NCBI GenBank assembly: GCA_903832775.1
Contig: CAILCX010000092.1
Coordinates: 1-54,565, forward strand
From: an uncultured Methylobacter sp.
GTDB lineage: Bacteria > Pseudomonadota > Gammaproteobacteria > Methylococcales > Methylomonadaceae
Length of the DNA: 54,565 nt
Direction of reading: 5' to 3'
Shown piece by piece: positions 1 to 8,578 of the stretch; the first letter of the stretch is position 1, and the number at the start of each line of letters is the position of its first letter. The translations under genes and the position numbers were made by a program. The notes beneath the pieces are model-generated. The model had not been told where the DNA came from, did no database searches, and worked only from the letters and a program-made list of their open reading frames with translations.

Positions 1-1094
1 GGGTTTGAGTGAGCCATTGATGCAAGGCGTCGAGTGCCGGTCTGCTTTGTTCCGCACGCAGTAGTTGGCGAGCGTCGATATCCAGCGCTTTGCCTTGTTG
101 TTCGATAGCATACAGTTGGCCGATGCGCGTCAACGCTTCCAGCGCCATGGAACTGGCATTGGCTTTGTGCAAATCGAAAAATTTCCGGCGTGCATGTGCC
201 CAGCACCCAAGCTCAATGCAAGGTAACGCTTCCTGGCGGGCAGCCGAGAACAAGGCTTTGTAGCCGCCATAGTCATCGACCAATAAATGACCTTGCCACG
301 TTCCCAGGAACTGGCGGGCATGCTCACCACTTCGGCCGCCCCGATAATCGAAAACAATGATTCGGGGTCCCTCTTCCAAATCGTTGCTGCGGTAGGCCCA
401 AAGGTAGGCTCTTTTGGTTTTTCCACTACCGGGGTCAAGTTGCGGCACCGGCGTCTCATCAATGTGTAAGGTGCCACGTTCCAGCAGAATTTCAATAAGT
501 CGATCCGCTACGGGTTGTAATGCCACACCGGTGCGGCCTACCCATTCCGCCAGGGTGGATCTGGCCAAAATAACCTTGTCGCGAGCGGCGATTTGTTCCA
601 GACGGTAGAGCGGTAGATGATCCAGGTATTTGCTGACCATGACCCAGGTCAGCAAACCCACCGCTGCCATGCCGCCATCGATAATAGCGGGCGGAATCGG
701 TGCTGCGGTGATGGTTTCGCGGTAGATACGGTGGCAAGGGTTGGCGACCGGCACGCGGACGCTTGGGTTTGGTAGCCGTAGCGTTGACTTGATCATCTTC
801 GATCTGCTCAACTTCTGCTTCAAGCGCGGCAATGTCTTCGTTACAGATGTCCCGGAGCAAGTCGCGTTGTAGACTGGATAACGCTTCATTCTTTACGCCA
901 TAGCGAATCCGGCGCAGATGCGCCAATTCCAGAATCAGGGCTTGGATTTTTAGATCTTTGGCATGAAGATCGGCTTCGTAGTATTTTGCAGTCTCTGATT
1001 TCGCTTGGTCCAGCAACGACTGAACCCGTGCCGCCACCTGGATTTTGGCGTCCGCATCTAGGTTCAAATCATCTAGCTGAAGCGGTGTTTTCAT
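1..1094 (-). pseudogene. tnpC: IS66 transposase TnpC, internally deleted and frameshifted, partial
   Basis: The N-terminal part (1094 down to about 720) reads as an IS66 transposase: coiled-coil start, then RIRYGVKNEALSS and GRQPLPPYLPR. At about 715-722 the frame changes. The continuation in another frame reads ETITAAPIPPAIIDGGMAA, then VSKYLDHLPLYRLEQIAARD, HIDETPVPQLD (first catalytic Asp region) and LLVDDYGGYKALF (second Asp region). In full-length IS66 transposases about 60 residues with a CxxC zinc-binding segment separate LPR from the ETITAAP-like stretch. They are missing here, so the lesion is best read as an out-of-frame internal deletion. The C-terminus lies off the left edge. Confidence 0.8.
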
Positions 1095-1181
1095 GGTGCT
1101 TATTTTACCATGAAAAATCGCTGCAGCTACTATAAATGCTGGGTTTATAGTGATTTATTCAAACTTAAAAATCAGTTCAAA

Positions 1182-1538
1182 TCAAGTGTGTAAAGTGTGT
1201 AAATAGTCGGGTAGCTGAGCCGACAAGCGTCGCCAATCGACCCCGGCAATCAGCCATTCCCACTGCGCCTGGGTGATCGAAAAACAGTTTTCTCCCGACG
1301 CAGGCCAACTGAAATGCCCCTGATGTAAGCGGCGCTGACACAGCCACACGCCATTGCCATCCCAGAGCAGCACTTTGATACGATTACCAGCCGCGTTGCG
1401 GAATACAAAAACCGATCCAGCACAAGGCTGCTCCAGAGCTTGCTGTACCAATGTCGAAAGCCCATCTATTCCCCGACGAAGATCTACCGGCGCTACGCAT
1501 AACCAAATTTGGCCCGGGTTAGCGATCAAATCAGGCAT
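1182..1538 (-). CDS. tnpB: IS66 accessory protein TnpB (Orf2)
   Basis: A protein of about 118 residues with the typical TnpB body: VDLRRGIDGLSTLVQQ, SVFVFRNAAGNRIKVLLWDGNGVWLCQRRLHQG, then a Trp-rich end. In IS66 elements TnpB is needed for transposition, but its biochemical role is unclear. I chose the internal ATG at 1538 (MPDLIANPGQIW) over the upstream ATG at 1559, because family members start there and it lies just after the end of the original tnpA frame. The gene appears intact between two damaged partners. Confidence 0.85.
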   Translation of the reverse strand: MPDLIANPGQIWLCVAPVDLRRGIDGLSTLVQQALEQPCAGSVFVFRNAAGNRIKVLLWDGNGVWLCQRRLHQGHFSWPASGENCFSITQAQWEWLIAGVDWRRLSAQLPDYLHTLHT

Positions 1539-1832
1539 TGCAGCAACTCTGCCAGCCAACGGGGAGACACCGCCGTGGACAGTTCAAGTTGAGCGCCATG
1601 GGCAAGCAAGTCGAAGCATTATTTTTGTTGGGGCGGCAGCCACTGGCGTTGGCTGCACGACTTGAATGGGAATAACTTCGAGGGCCGCATCTTTATCCAG
1701 GGCTAATTCACACCGTGCCCATCTTGAAAAAGTTTTAGGATGGATGTCTTGTTGGCGACAATACTCTGCTTGACTGAGCCCGCTCTGATGCCAAGCTTTC
1801 ACATGATGCCGCCTTTTTGCACTTAAATTCAT
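1526..1832 (-). pseudogene. tnpA: IS66 accessory protein TnpA (Orf1), C-terminal frameshift
   Basis: The N-terminus shows the helix-turn-helix of IS66 TnpA (HHVKAWHQSGLSQAEYCRQQDIHPKTFSRW, split here by my reading only), preceded by a GAGGA ribosome site. The frame as it stands ends early at 1584 after LRLACPWRST. The missing family C-terminus, HGAQLELSTAVSPRW then LAELLQCLI, is present in another frame and ends at 1526, just before the tnpB start. A small indel near 1600 therefore split the gene. The DNA-binding half could still be made. Confidence 0.75.
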
Positions 1833-1952
1833 TACTTATCCTCACTAAAAAAATATGAGGATGTCAAAATTTGGAGCTACGAGCCAGGTGGACGGAACGG
1901 AGCTATACACATGATCCACGACAAACCATGCAAGCATAAGCAGTTTCATGCA

Positions 1953-2912
1953 TCACTCGTTTATAAATGCGCACTTTATCTTAATACGAAAACGTTCCAT
2001 TTGATTGGCATCTGGTCTTACAGGGCTTTCTGAGTTATAGACCAGATTTCCCTTGGAATCAGAAATTTTTAGATAAAGGTCTGGTTTATCTTCAAATAAT
2101 TTGCGGAAAGCCTCTGTACGGTAAATTATTTTGAAAACGCCGTGCTCATTAGTTATGACCGTCCCCAAAACATCATCGAAGAGAAATTCCTTGTCATAAA
2201 GTGTTACCATCAACCCTTGATGCGGCTTGCCTTCTTCGTCAATTACCTTACCGCAAGCAACCCATGCATTGGGATATATTGCCCCAAAGTCTTCAGTTTC
2301 CGGCGATGTGTAACTTTGATCTGGGTCCTTAATGACGATAAGGCGATAGTCGATATAGCCAATGCGCATGTAGAGCGGTTCAATTGCTTGGTAAAGGCTA
2401 TTATGATTGGCATCTGTAACGGTTAGGAATACCCTCTGGCTATCTGATAAAGGCGACCTGTCATTTTCTGCAACTTTATATTGAAGTACAAAATGACCAA
2501 GGTCATCGGTGCAGCTATAACCTAATTGGGAAACCCACTGCTCCTCGTCGTCAGATAAAGAAACGGCCAAGCCGCTAATGGCAACACCGTCGGCATTCAT
2601 GACTCGACCATGCACCATCCAGGTGTTGGGACCAATTTGCGGTATTACGATTTTAGATTTTTCAATTTCCCTGTCCAATTCCGAGTGCAAACCCTGGTTA
2701 TAGATTAAGCGCTCGGCGATCTTCTTTACTTTTGGATGATCAGCAAAATATTTTTTCTCAAGCCTGGCCTGTTCCTTTTCGAGCATTATAGTTTGGGTCG
2801 CTTGAAAGTCTTTTAATTTGAGTAAACCATCGGCCCGCTGCCCATCAAGGCTGGCAAACCCGCTGCCCAATTTCGCAAGCATCTCGTCATTATTGGGTAA
2901 TATCGTTGTCAT
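1953..2912 (-). CDS. eCIS-linked protein with two transthyretin/CarboxypepD_reg-like domains
   Basis: The last gene of the eCIS operon, 319 residues from the ATG at 2912. That ATG has an AGGTG site upstream; a GTG 12 bases further upstream lacks one. The N-terminal ~90 residues are helical and charged (LEKEQARLEKKYF). Two similar beta-sandwich-like repeats follow: one begins MVHGRVMNADGVAISGLAV (about residue 100), the other WVACGKVIDEEGKPHQGLMV (about residue 220). The GxVxDxxGxxxxGL signature is typical of transthyretin-like or carboxypeptidase regulatory domains, often used for adhesion or structural decoration. No signal peptide is seen. A role as particle surface or receptor-binding protein is inference from position. 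Confidence 0.55.
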   Translation of the reverse strand: MTTILPNNDEMLAKLGSGFASLDGQRADGLLKLKDFQATQTIMLEKEQARLEKKYFADHPKVKKIAERLIYNQGLHSELDREIEKSKIVIPQIGPNTWMVHGRVMNADGVAISGLAVSLSDDEEQWVSQLGYSCTDDLGHFVLQYKVAENDRSPLSDSQRVFLTVTDANHNSLYQAIEPLYMRIGYIDYRLIVIKDPDQSYTSPETEDFGAIYPNAWVACGKVIDEEGKPHQGLMVTLYDKEFLFDDVLGTVITNEHGVFKIIYRTEAFRKLFEDKPDLYLKISDSKGNLVYNSESPVRPDANQMERFRIKIKCAFINE

Positions 2913-2955
2913 ACGCTTATACACCTATATTAAATTTGAGTTAAACAATCAATTG

Positions 2956-5900
2956 TCATTGTTCCGTCCTCAGCATACCGTATTTCCCCGCTACAAGGAG
3001 TTCGCGCTCAGGACAACCTGTAGTAAGCAGCACTTTATTTCCTATAGTCGTAACAAAGTTGATATTACCAAGCACCTGTAGACAGTGGGTCGACTGGTTA
3101 CCAAGGGCAGTGTTCATAAAACCATAAGAAAACAGTGAATTCCAGGCTAATGTAAAACCTTCCTGGAAACGGTTATCGTTGCAACGCTGTGTTACAGCGA
3201 AGATTGCCGCATCAGTGAAAAGGAAATCGATTAAGGAAGAACATTCGGACTGGTTGTTGCAATAGGCAACATCATCGAGCGATGCGATCAGTTGCGAACT
3301 TAAAGAAAAGTTGAAATCCGGATTGCGCAAGTCGAGCAACACCTGGTTGTTTGAAAACATGACAGTGCCGCTTGGCATATATAAATATCTCAGCCAGGAA
3401 TTCTCCTCGACCTGCTTCTGAACAGTGGCAACATTACCAGTATCCATATTGAGCCGGGCTAGATAGCTAAAACCTGCTAAAAAAACGAGCCTCATTAAGT
3501 CCTTGGATATGCCAAGATTGAGTATGAACACCGTGCCAGCAAGTAATGAGAGAGGATTTGCCTTATAATCCATCCCCTGCGAGGTCAGATGGTTGCCGGT
3601 AACCGATACAGGCCCTAATGCTATCAGGAACAGGGACTGTCCCAGCGGCTGAGTGATAATGTTGTCATGGATTTTAATAGCGGGGATTCCGTCTGGTGCC
3701 ATCCATTCATTATCAGAATAAACCGCATGGGCCAAGTAGGCAAACGTCGATAACATAACTATCCCCCCACGCATACCTGCTATTATCGTTTTCTCACCAT
3801 CGATAACCCGGGCACCGTTGTTCAGAATCCGATTACCTGAAACATCGATCTTCTCACCGTAAAATATCAGGATGCCACATACGGCCTGGGGTTGATCTGA
3901 GCCGTTGTTTTCAATTCTGTTTTCCTGAATCACGACATTCTCGCATCCCATAAGCACTATTCCACCAAAACCAGCGGCACTTGCTGTCCACGCTTCATCA
4001 GTGCCGGGTACGGGTAATTGCAAGAGGCAATGTTCAATACGGTTCCGGTATACAGTTAGACCTGCAACACTTGGCATCATGTCAACAATGCCGGGTTTAA
4101 AAAACGCAGGTGGGGCAATACCGGATAGTCCCATATAAAAGATACCGTTTTCCTCTATCGTTATATCGTATACATAAGGGATAGAATGCTCTTCAATATA
4201 ATCTTTTGAGGAAAGTTCGCTTATGTAAGTTGGATATCTTTGCCCATCCTGACTTGGAATATTTCCTAAAGTTACCCCATTGCCACTTCCCCCTAAAATT
4301 TGATTACGACGAATAGTCACTGATTCGGAACCGCCAGCGACTTGTATGCCGCTCATCGCCAAAACGCTTCCGGGCAATAATTTTTTTATTACAGTAAGTT
4401 CCAGTGTTCTGGCAAGCTTCAAGTAATCGCTGATTGCACCCACATTGTCTCTGAGATTTTTACCGGTCTCACTCGGATCGGGAATAACAGCGATGAAATT
4501 TTCTTCGATCAAGACATCATCGGCCGCTGTGAATATGGCGGCTTTTCCACCGTCCTTGTTGATCATAGCTATTTCGTTTCCGATAATTCGGATTACGTTG
4601 TTAGCCGCGATGTCCTCTCTAGTGCTGACGTTTATAGCTTGAGTATAGGCAACTATATGGTTTTTCATGATAGTTATCTCACAACTGGCATCTTTGGTGG
4701 CAACATCCAAAAGCTCAATTGCGGTGCCTGTCTCTGTCACCAGGGTTAAATCGCACAACTGAATTCCAGAGCATGAGACGATATGGAAAATCGCTTCATC
4801 AGTCTTGGTGTCCTCAGGAAAGATCACCGTCTGAAGGCCACAGCCGCTGATATGAACATTTAAGAGTCCCTGCAATTTGACGTTGGCGTAATGCGTGCCA
4901 GCGAGTACACAGACCTTCCCTCCTTCAGGCGGCAAAGCATTTACCGCATCTTGGATCGAGTTGAAATGCCCCCGACTTTTTTTTCCGTCGCCTACCGTAT
5001 AGGTACAACAGCCGCCGGAAAATGGTGGCCAGTGAGTTCGGCAATCAGGTAATTCGTTAGGAAGCGGGAAGGTGACCATGGACAGTCGCGCGTAATGGCG
5101 ATGTATGCCGCGCGGTGGTGCTTGCGTCATTTTCTCTATCGAAGCATCTGCACTACGCGCCGCAGAAACCCAATAATCGCCGCAATGGAATTTGCCGTCG
5201 TTGATGGAAGAATCAAGGTTGAACTGCACTTGTATGCCGTTTTCCAGCACCACCCAACCCCCTGTGACCGGCACCGGAATTAGACCATTGCCTGCAGCGT
5301 CGAGATCAACGATGACATTGTTGTTGGTATCGCGCACCGTGCCGCTCTGATCCCAACGTTTGACGCGCGTGTGACGCGTGATCAAGGTGTCATCGCCGCC
5401 GAGAGGAATCAAATCCGCCGGCAGTACGGTTGAAATGCTGATAGTCTGATTGCCATCATTAACTTCAGTAATCTGAAGTATTACACCCCGACGTTTCGCA
5501 GGATCGCCACCTTCACCGCCGAGTTCCCGCCAGTCATCAATTATTTCCACCCAGTCGCCTTTGTTGAAACGTAGCACTGAGTCGCGGCCCAAGCTGGCCA
5601 GTTTAAGCGTGGTGGAAGAGATTATTTCTGTGACATTGCTTTCCACGCTGGCGTTTTCCCGCGACCATTTAAAAGTCACTTTATCCTTACCAGGGACACC
5701 GTCGTTGTGGATTTCAATACGATAAAGCTGATTTTCCAGTCCGCGATAACCGCCGCTCGGCGGCAGTTCGCAGGGATCGAGATCGGGGGGCAAACCTTCA
5801 GCCTTGATGGACATCCTTCCTGCGGAGGGCTTAATGATCTCTCCCCAGCCTGAAATTTTATTGTCCGGGGTGCTGCAGTCGGCACCACTCTTATTCTCCA

Positions 5901-6441
5901 AAAAACGCACTTGCCATACGGTTTGCAGCCGCGTGGTGGTGTCTACGCCAACAGCATTTTCCACAATTTCGGGAAGCTGGTGATAGGTGACTTCACGCTG
6001 CCACACTTCGAGATAAGCCAGGTAACTTCCACTACTGCCAGGCAATGTTGGTGGATTGAGAAAATAAGGCTGCTTGTCGTAAGGTAGCGGGGCTTTGCCG
6101 CGCAGTTCGGAGAGCACCGGATCAAACTCCGTCGTGCCACCGCCGTGATTCTCCGTCAACAGCCCATCCACATACATGCGGCCGCGGCCTATAGTGATGC
6201 TGCTGCCTGCGGTTTCGATCTTGAAGGCGTCGGGTGTTTGCGGAGAGACCACCGCCACGCCGGCAATGCCCGGTGTCAGCTGCACGCCAAAGGTATCAAT
6301 ATTCTCGGCGCGCAAGCGCCTGTCGACTGCCACCACCCACTCGTTCCAATCCGAGTCCAACTGTACCCGACCTTGCTGCATTAAGACGCCCGACAGGTCA
6401 AGGCTGGGATCAAAACGAACCCGGCTGTAATCTCCACTCAT
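2956..6441 (-). CDS. DUF6519-type protein with right-handed beta-helix, likely eCIS recognition protein
   Basis: A 1161-residue protein. Residues 1 to about 470 begin MSGDYSRVRFDPSLDLSGVL and match my memory of the DUF6519 family found beside phage-tail-like loci. From about residue 480 a CCTYTVGDG segment leads into SIQDAVNALPPEGGKVCVLAG, the entry of a pectate-lyase/NosD-like parallel beta-helix. Repeated short beta turns (NVVIQENRIENNG, KIDVSGNRILNNG) continue to roughly residue 900. The C-terminal 250 residues are unassigned. Beta-helices in tail fibres bind or cleave surface glycans, so this is a candidate target-recognition fibre. The spacing to the preceding gene is 61 bases, wider than elsewhere in the operon. 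Confidence 0.6.
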   Translation of the reverse strand: MSGDYSRVRFDPSLDLSGVLMQQGRVQLDSDWNEWVVAVDRRLRAENIDTFGVQLTPGIAGVAVVSPQTPDAFKIETAGSSITIGRGRMYVDGLLTENHGGGTTEFDPVLSELRGKAPLPYDKQPYFLNPPTLPGSSGSYLAYLEVWQREVTYHQLPEIVENAVGVDTTTRLQTVWQVRFLENKSGADCSTPDNKISGWGEIIKPSAGRMSIKAEGLPPDLDPCELPPSGGYRGLENQLYRIEIHNDGVPGKDKVTFKWSRENASVESNVTEIISSTTLKLASLGRDSVLRFNKGDWVEIIDDWRELGGEGGDPAKRRGVILQITEVNDGNQTISISTVLPADLIPLGGDDTLITRHTRVKRWDQSGTVRDTNNNVIVDLDAAGNGLIPVPVTGGWVVLENGIQVQFNLDSSINDGKFHCGDYWVSAARSADASIEKMTQAPPRGIHRHYARLSMVTFPLPNELPDCRTHWPPFSGGCCTYTVGDGKKSRGHFNSIQDAVNALPPEGGKVCVLAGTHYANVKLQGLLNVHISGCGLQTVIFPEDTKTDEAIFHIVSCSGIQLCDLTLVTETGTAIELLDVATKDASCEITIMKNHIVAYTQAINVSTREDIAANNVIRIIGNEIAMINKDGGKAAIFTAADDVLIEENFIAVIPDPSETGKNLRDNVGAISDYLKLARTLELTVIKKLLPGSVLAMSGIQVAGGSESVTIRRNQILGGSGNGVTLGNIPSQDGQRYPTYISELSSKDYIEEHSIPYVYDITIEENGIFYMGLSGIAPPAFFKPGIVDMMPSVAGLTVYRNRIEHCLLQLPVPGTDEAWTASAAGFGGIVLMGCENVVIQENRIENNGSDQPQAVCGILIFYGEKIDVSGNRILNNGARVIDGEKTIIAGMRGGIVMLSTFAYLAHAVYSDNEWMAPDGIPAIKIHDNIITQPLGQSLFLIALGPVSVTGNHLTSQGMDYKANPLSLLAGTVFILNLGISKDLMRLVFLAGFSYLARLNMDTGNVATVQKQVEENSWLRYLYMPSGTVMFSNNQVLLDLRNPDFNFSLSSQLIASLDDVAYCNNQSECSSLIDFLFTDAAIFAVTQRCNDNRFQEGFTLAWNSLFSYGFMNTALGNQSTHCLQVLGNINFVTTIGNKVLLTTGCPERELLVAGKYGMLRTEQ

Positions 6442-6502
6442 GATATTTCTCCTGACTTTCTATACATAGCGTTGAAAGTAGCGTGCGCTGCACGCAAATT
6501 TA

Positions 6503-8578
6503 TTAGCTGCCATAAATTAACCCTGCCTCTAATCCGAAACGCAGATATTCCTCCAGCCGCACGCGCAGATTTATCTCCCGTTGTGGTTGATATAATCCGT
6601 GTAAGACACCCATCTCGCTTTCGTCATGGGCACCGCGTCTGATCCTGTCCGAAACGCTTTGCAGCAACTGGCAATAACCGGAGTCTCCGTAACGTAGCGA
6701 GGTAAATTCCGGCCAAATATTCTGCCCATCAACCGGCTGACAGTGGTATCGGCGCGGGGTGCGCGATCCGCTCGGCACATATGAAAATCGTACGCAACCT
6801 TGCTGGCGGCGCTCTGTCCAAAGCGGCGCCTTCCATGTGTCGCCTGCGGCAAGTTCGGCAACAAAAATACAATCGCTGGCTAACGTTATTTCCCGGGTAT
6901 GAACCTTGCCGATTACGGTGCAACTTTCCAAGGTGAGCGAGCCGCCGGGCGCGAGTGCATCGGCACTTAAGCCACGGAAGGCAATAAGATTTTGCGTACT
7001 GGCATCCACGATGCATTCGTTCAGAGAAATCTCGGCATCGGTGGCAATGTGCAGTGGCGCGGTGATGCAGCGTTGCATTTCCACCTTGGCAAATGAGTGG
7101 CTTACCACCAGACCTGGATCGTCGAATTGTAGCGGCGATCCGTCACCTTTTGTGCGCGGACCGGGTACTAAAGTGCAATCGCGCAGAACAAGATAGCGCG
7201 GTTGTGTATCAGCGAAGGCGGCCATCATCAACGTGCCGCCGCTGATCACCCATCCATCGAGGATTAACGTAGCTTCGGCGCCGAGTATCAGTTTTATATC
7301 GCCGCTCGCAGCCAACAATGGGCGTTTTCCGTTTATTGCGCGCAGTACGACTGTTTTGCCTGCATTTACCTTGATAGAGGGCGTCTCAACATAACGGCTG
7401 CTGTCGAGCACTGCCACCGTGCCGCCGTTTTTCACTAAGTTGAGTTTAGGTTGAAGCGCCGCGCCGCCCTGTAAGGTTTGATCCGGCACGGAGGCAGGAT
7501 CGCCACGTTCGTATTCGCCGCCACCGATGGCGATGGTGTAACCGTAATAAAAACTCACCAGGGGAGTCGCGGCCGGTGCGGAGGCAAAGGCAATGCGGCC
7601 CAGTACCGGATCAATAGCCACCAACTGTGTCGCTGAAGGTAATTCATTCCAACACAGGCCAGAGCCGGCAATAGGCTGGTGAGCCCAAGCGATAACCTTG
7701 CCACTGCCATCCTTGATGTCGCTGAGATCGCAGATGCAGATGTTATTGCGGGTAATCAATTGCGGTGGATTTCCGTCCAATTCTATCTTTATACTCTTAC
7801 CGGGGCCGTAATAATCGTCGAGATGAGCCTTCAGCCAACGACGTGCAAGCGGCATGGGCACATTGCGCGGTTCTGCGAGATGACTGATCTCTGCTTCCGT
7901 CTCTGGTTTGTTGTAAAGCACCATGTCCGTGCCGAGAGGGTTGAAGCGAAAACGCAAACCGTCGCCGATATCGGGATCGGCCACGGCGGGCGAGCGGGTT
8001 AGCGGAAATGCGCGTACCCGCCACAGATAGAGGCCGATATTATTAATATTGTGGCGCGCTGCACCAGTGCTGATGCGCCTTACATCCACTTTGTGAGCGA
8101 TCTTATCAAAGGCAGTGTCGCGCCAGTGCAGTTTTTCCCAGTCGCGCAGATCAGGTGCATAGTGTACATTGGCACGTAAGTGATTCATGTTCTGTGTCCA
8201 GCCCAACAACTGGAAAAACTCCACTGCCCTTGCTGGCCAGTCGGTGACATCGTGCGCCATTTGTTCGAGCATGGATGCCGTGCCTTTGCGGCGGCGATAG
8301 CGGATGGTATTGGCCACATCCGCACGCGGTGAGGCCACCTTGGGCACTACACCGTACAAGTTGCGATAGCCAATGAGATCTCCGATGTAGGGCGCAACCC
8401 ACGGCGCGCAGGTTTCGATGAACTGGTCGTCGTAGAGTTGTTCGAGATTTTCCTCCATAGCCGCTACCTGCTCGGCGATCAAGGCGAGCAACTCGCGCAG
8501 AGGGTAGCCTTGCTCCGCATCGCGAATGCGATGGATGGCGGGCAACAGTTCGTAAAGTCGATCGGCAGCAGTGTTCAC
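6503..8578 (-). CDS. I-like tail/baseplate protein (Afp12-like) with C-terminal beta-rich region
   Basis: A 691-residue protein overlapping the preceding J-like gene by 4 bases. Residues 1-170 (LYELLPAIHRIRDAEQGYPL; YIGDLIGYRNLYG; TIRYRRRKGTASMLEQM) match the phage tail protein I group that links baseplate wedge to fibres. Around residues 385-600 there is a beta-rich stretch of hydrophobic strands with repeated turns (VVLRAINGKRPLL, LILDGWVISGGTLMM, YLVLRDCTLVPG). It resembles a parallel beta-helix and is not part of the ordinary I protein. The family is larger in eCIS loci than in phage P2. The neighbouring DUF6519 protein probably attaches here; that is inference. Confidence 0.65.
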   Translation of the reverse strand: MNTAADRLYELLPAIHRIRDAEQGYPLRELLALIAEQVAAMEENLEQLYDDQFIETCAPWVAPYIGDLIGYRNLYGVVPKVASPRADVANTIRYRRRKGTASMLEQMAHDVTDWPARAVEFFQLLGWTQNMNHLRANVHYAPDLRDWEKLHWRDTAFDKIAHKVDVRRISTGAARHNINNIGLYLWRVRAFPLTRSPAVADPDIGDGLRFRFNPLGTDMVLYNKPETEAEISHLAEPRNVPMPLARRWLKAHLDDYYGPGKSIKIELDGNPPQLITRNNICICDLSDIKDGSGKVIAWAHQPIAGSGLCWNELPSATQLVAIDPVLGRIAFASAPAATPLVSFYYGYTIAIGGGEYERGDPASVPDQTLQGGAALQPKLNLVKNGGTVAVLDSSRYVETPSIKVNAGKTVVLRAINGKRPLLAASGDIKLILGAEATLILDGWVISGGTLMMAAFADTQPRYLVLRDCTLVPGPRTKGDGSPLQFDDPGLVVSHSFAKVEMQRCITAPLHIATDAEISLNECIVDASTQNLIAFRGLSADALAPGGSLTLESCTVIGKVHTREITLASDCIFVAELAAGDTWKAPLWTERRQQGCVRFSYVPSGSRTPRRYHCQPVDGQNIWPEFTSLRYGDSGYCQLLQSVSDRIRRGAHDESEMGVLHGLYQPQREINLRVRLEEYLRFGLEAGLIYGS

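Larger units (their letters stand above)
1..1832 (-). mobile_element. IS66-family insertion sequence, degenerate, left end outside window
   Basis: Three minus-strand reading frames appear in the order tnpA (right), tnpB, tnpC (left), the standard IS66 layout. Only tnpB is intact: tnpA is frameshifted near its end and tnpC carries an internal deletion with frame change. The element therefore looks immobile by itself. It sits directly downstream of the last eCIS gene. The left end lies beyond base 1. I could not place the right terminal inverted repeat with confidence; the boundary probably falls between about 1850 and 1915. Confidence 0.85.

Noticed and set aside
130-495. Separate 121-residue minus-strand gene
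   Set aside because: It is an out-of-frame reading of the IS66 transposase catalytic region.
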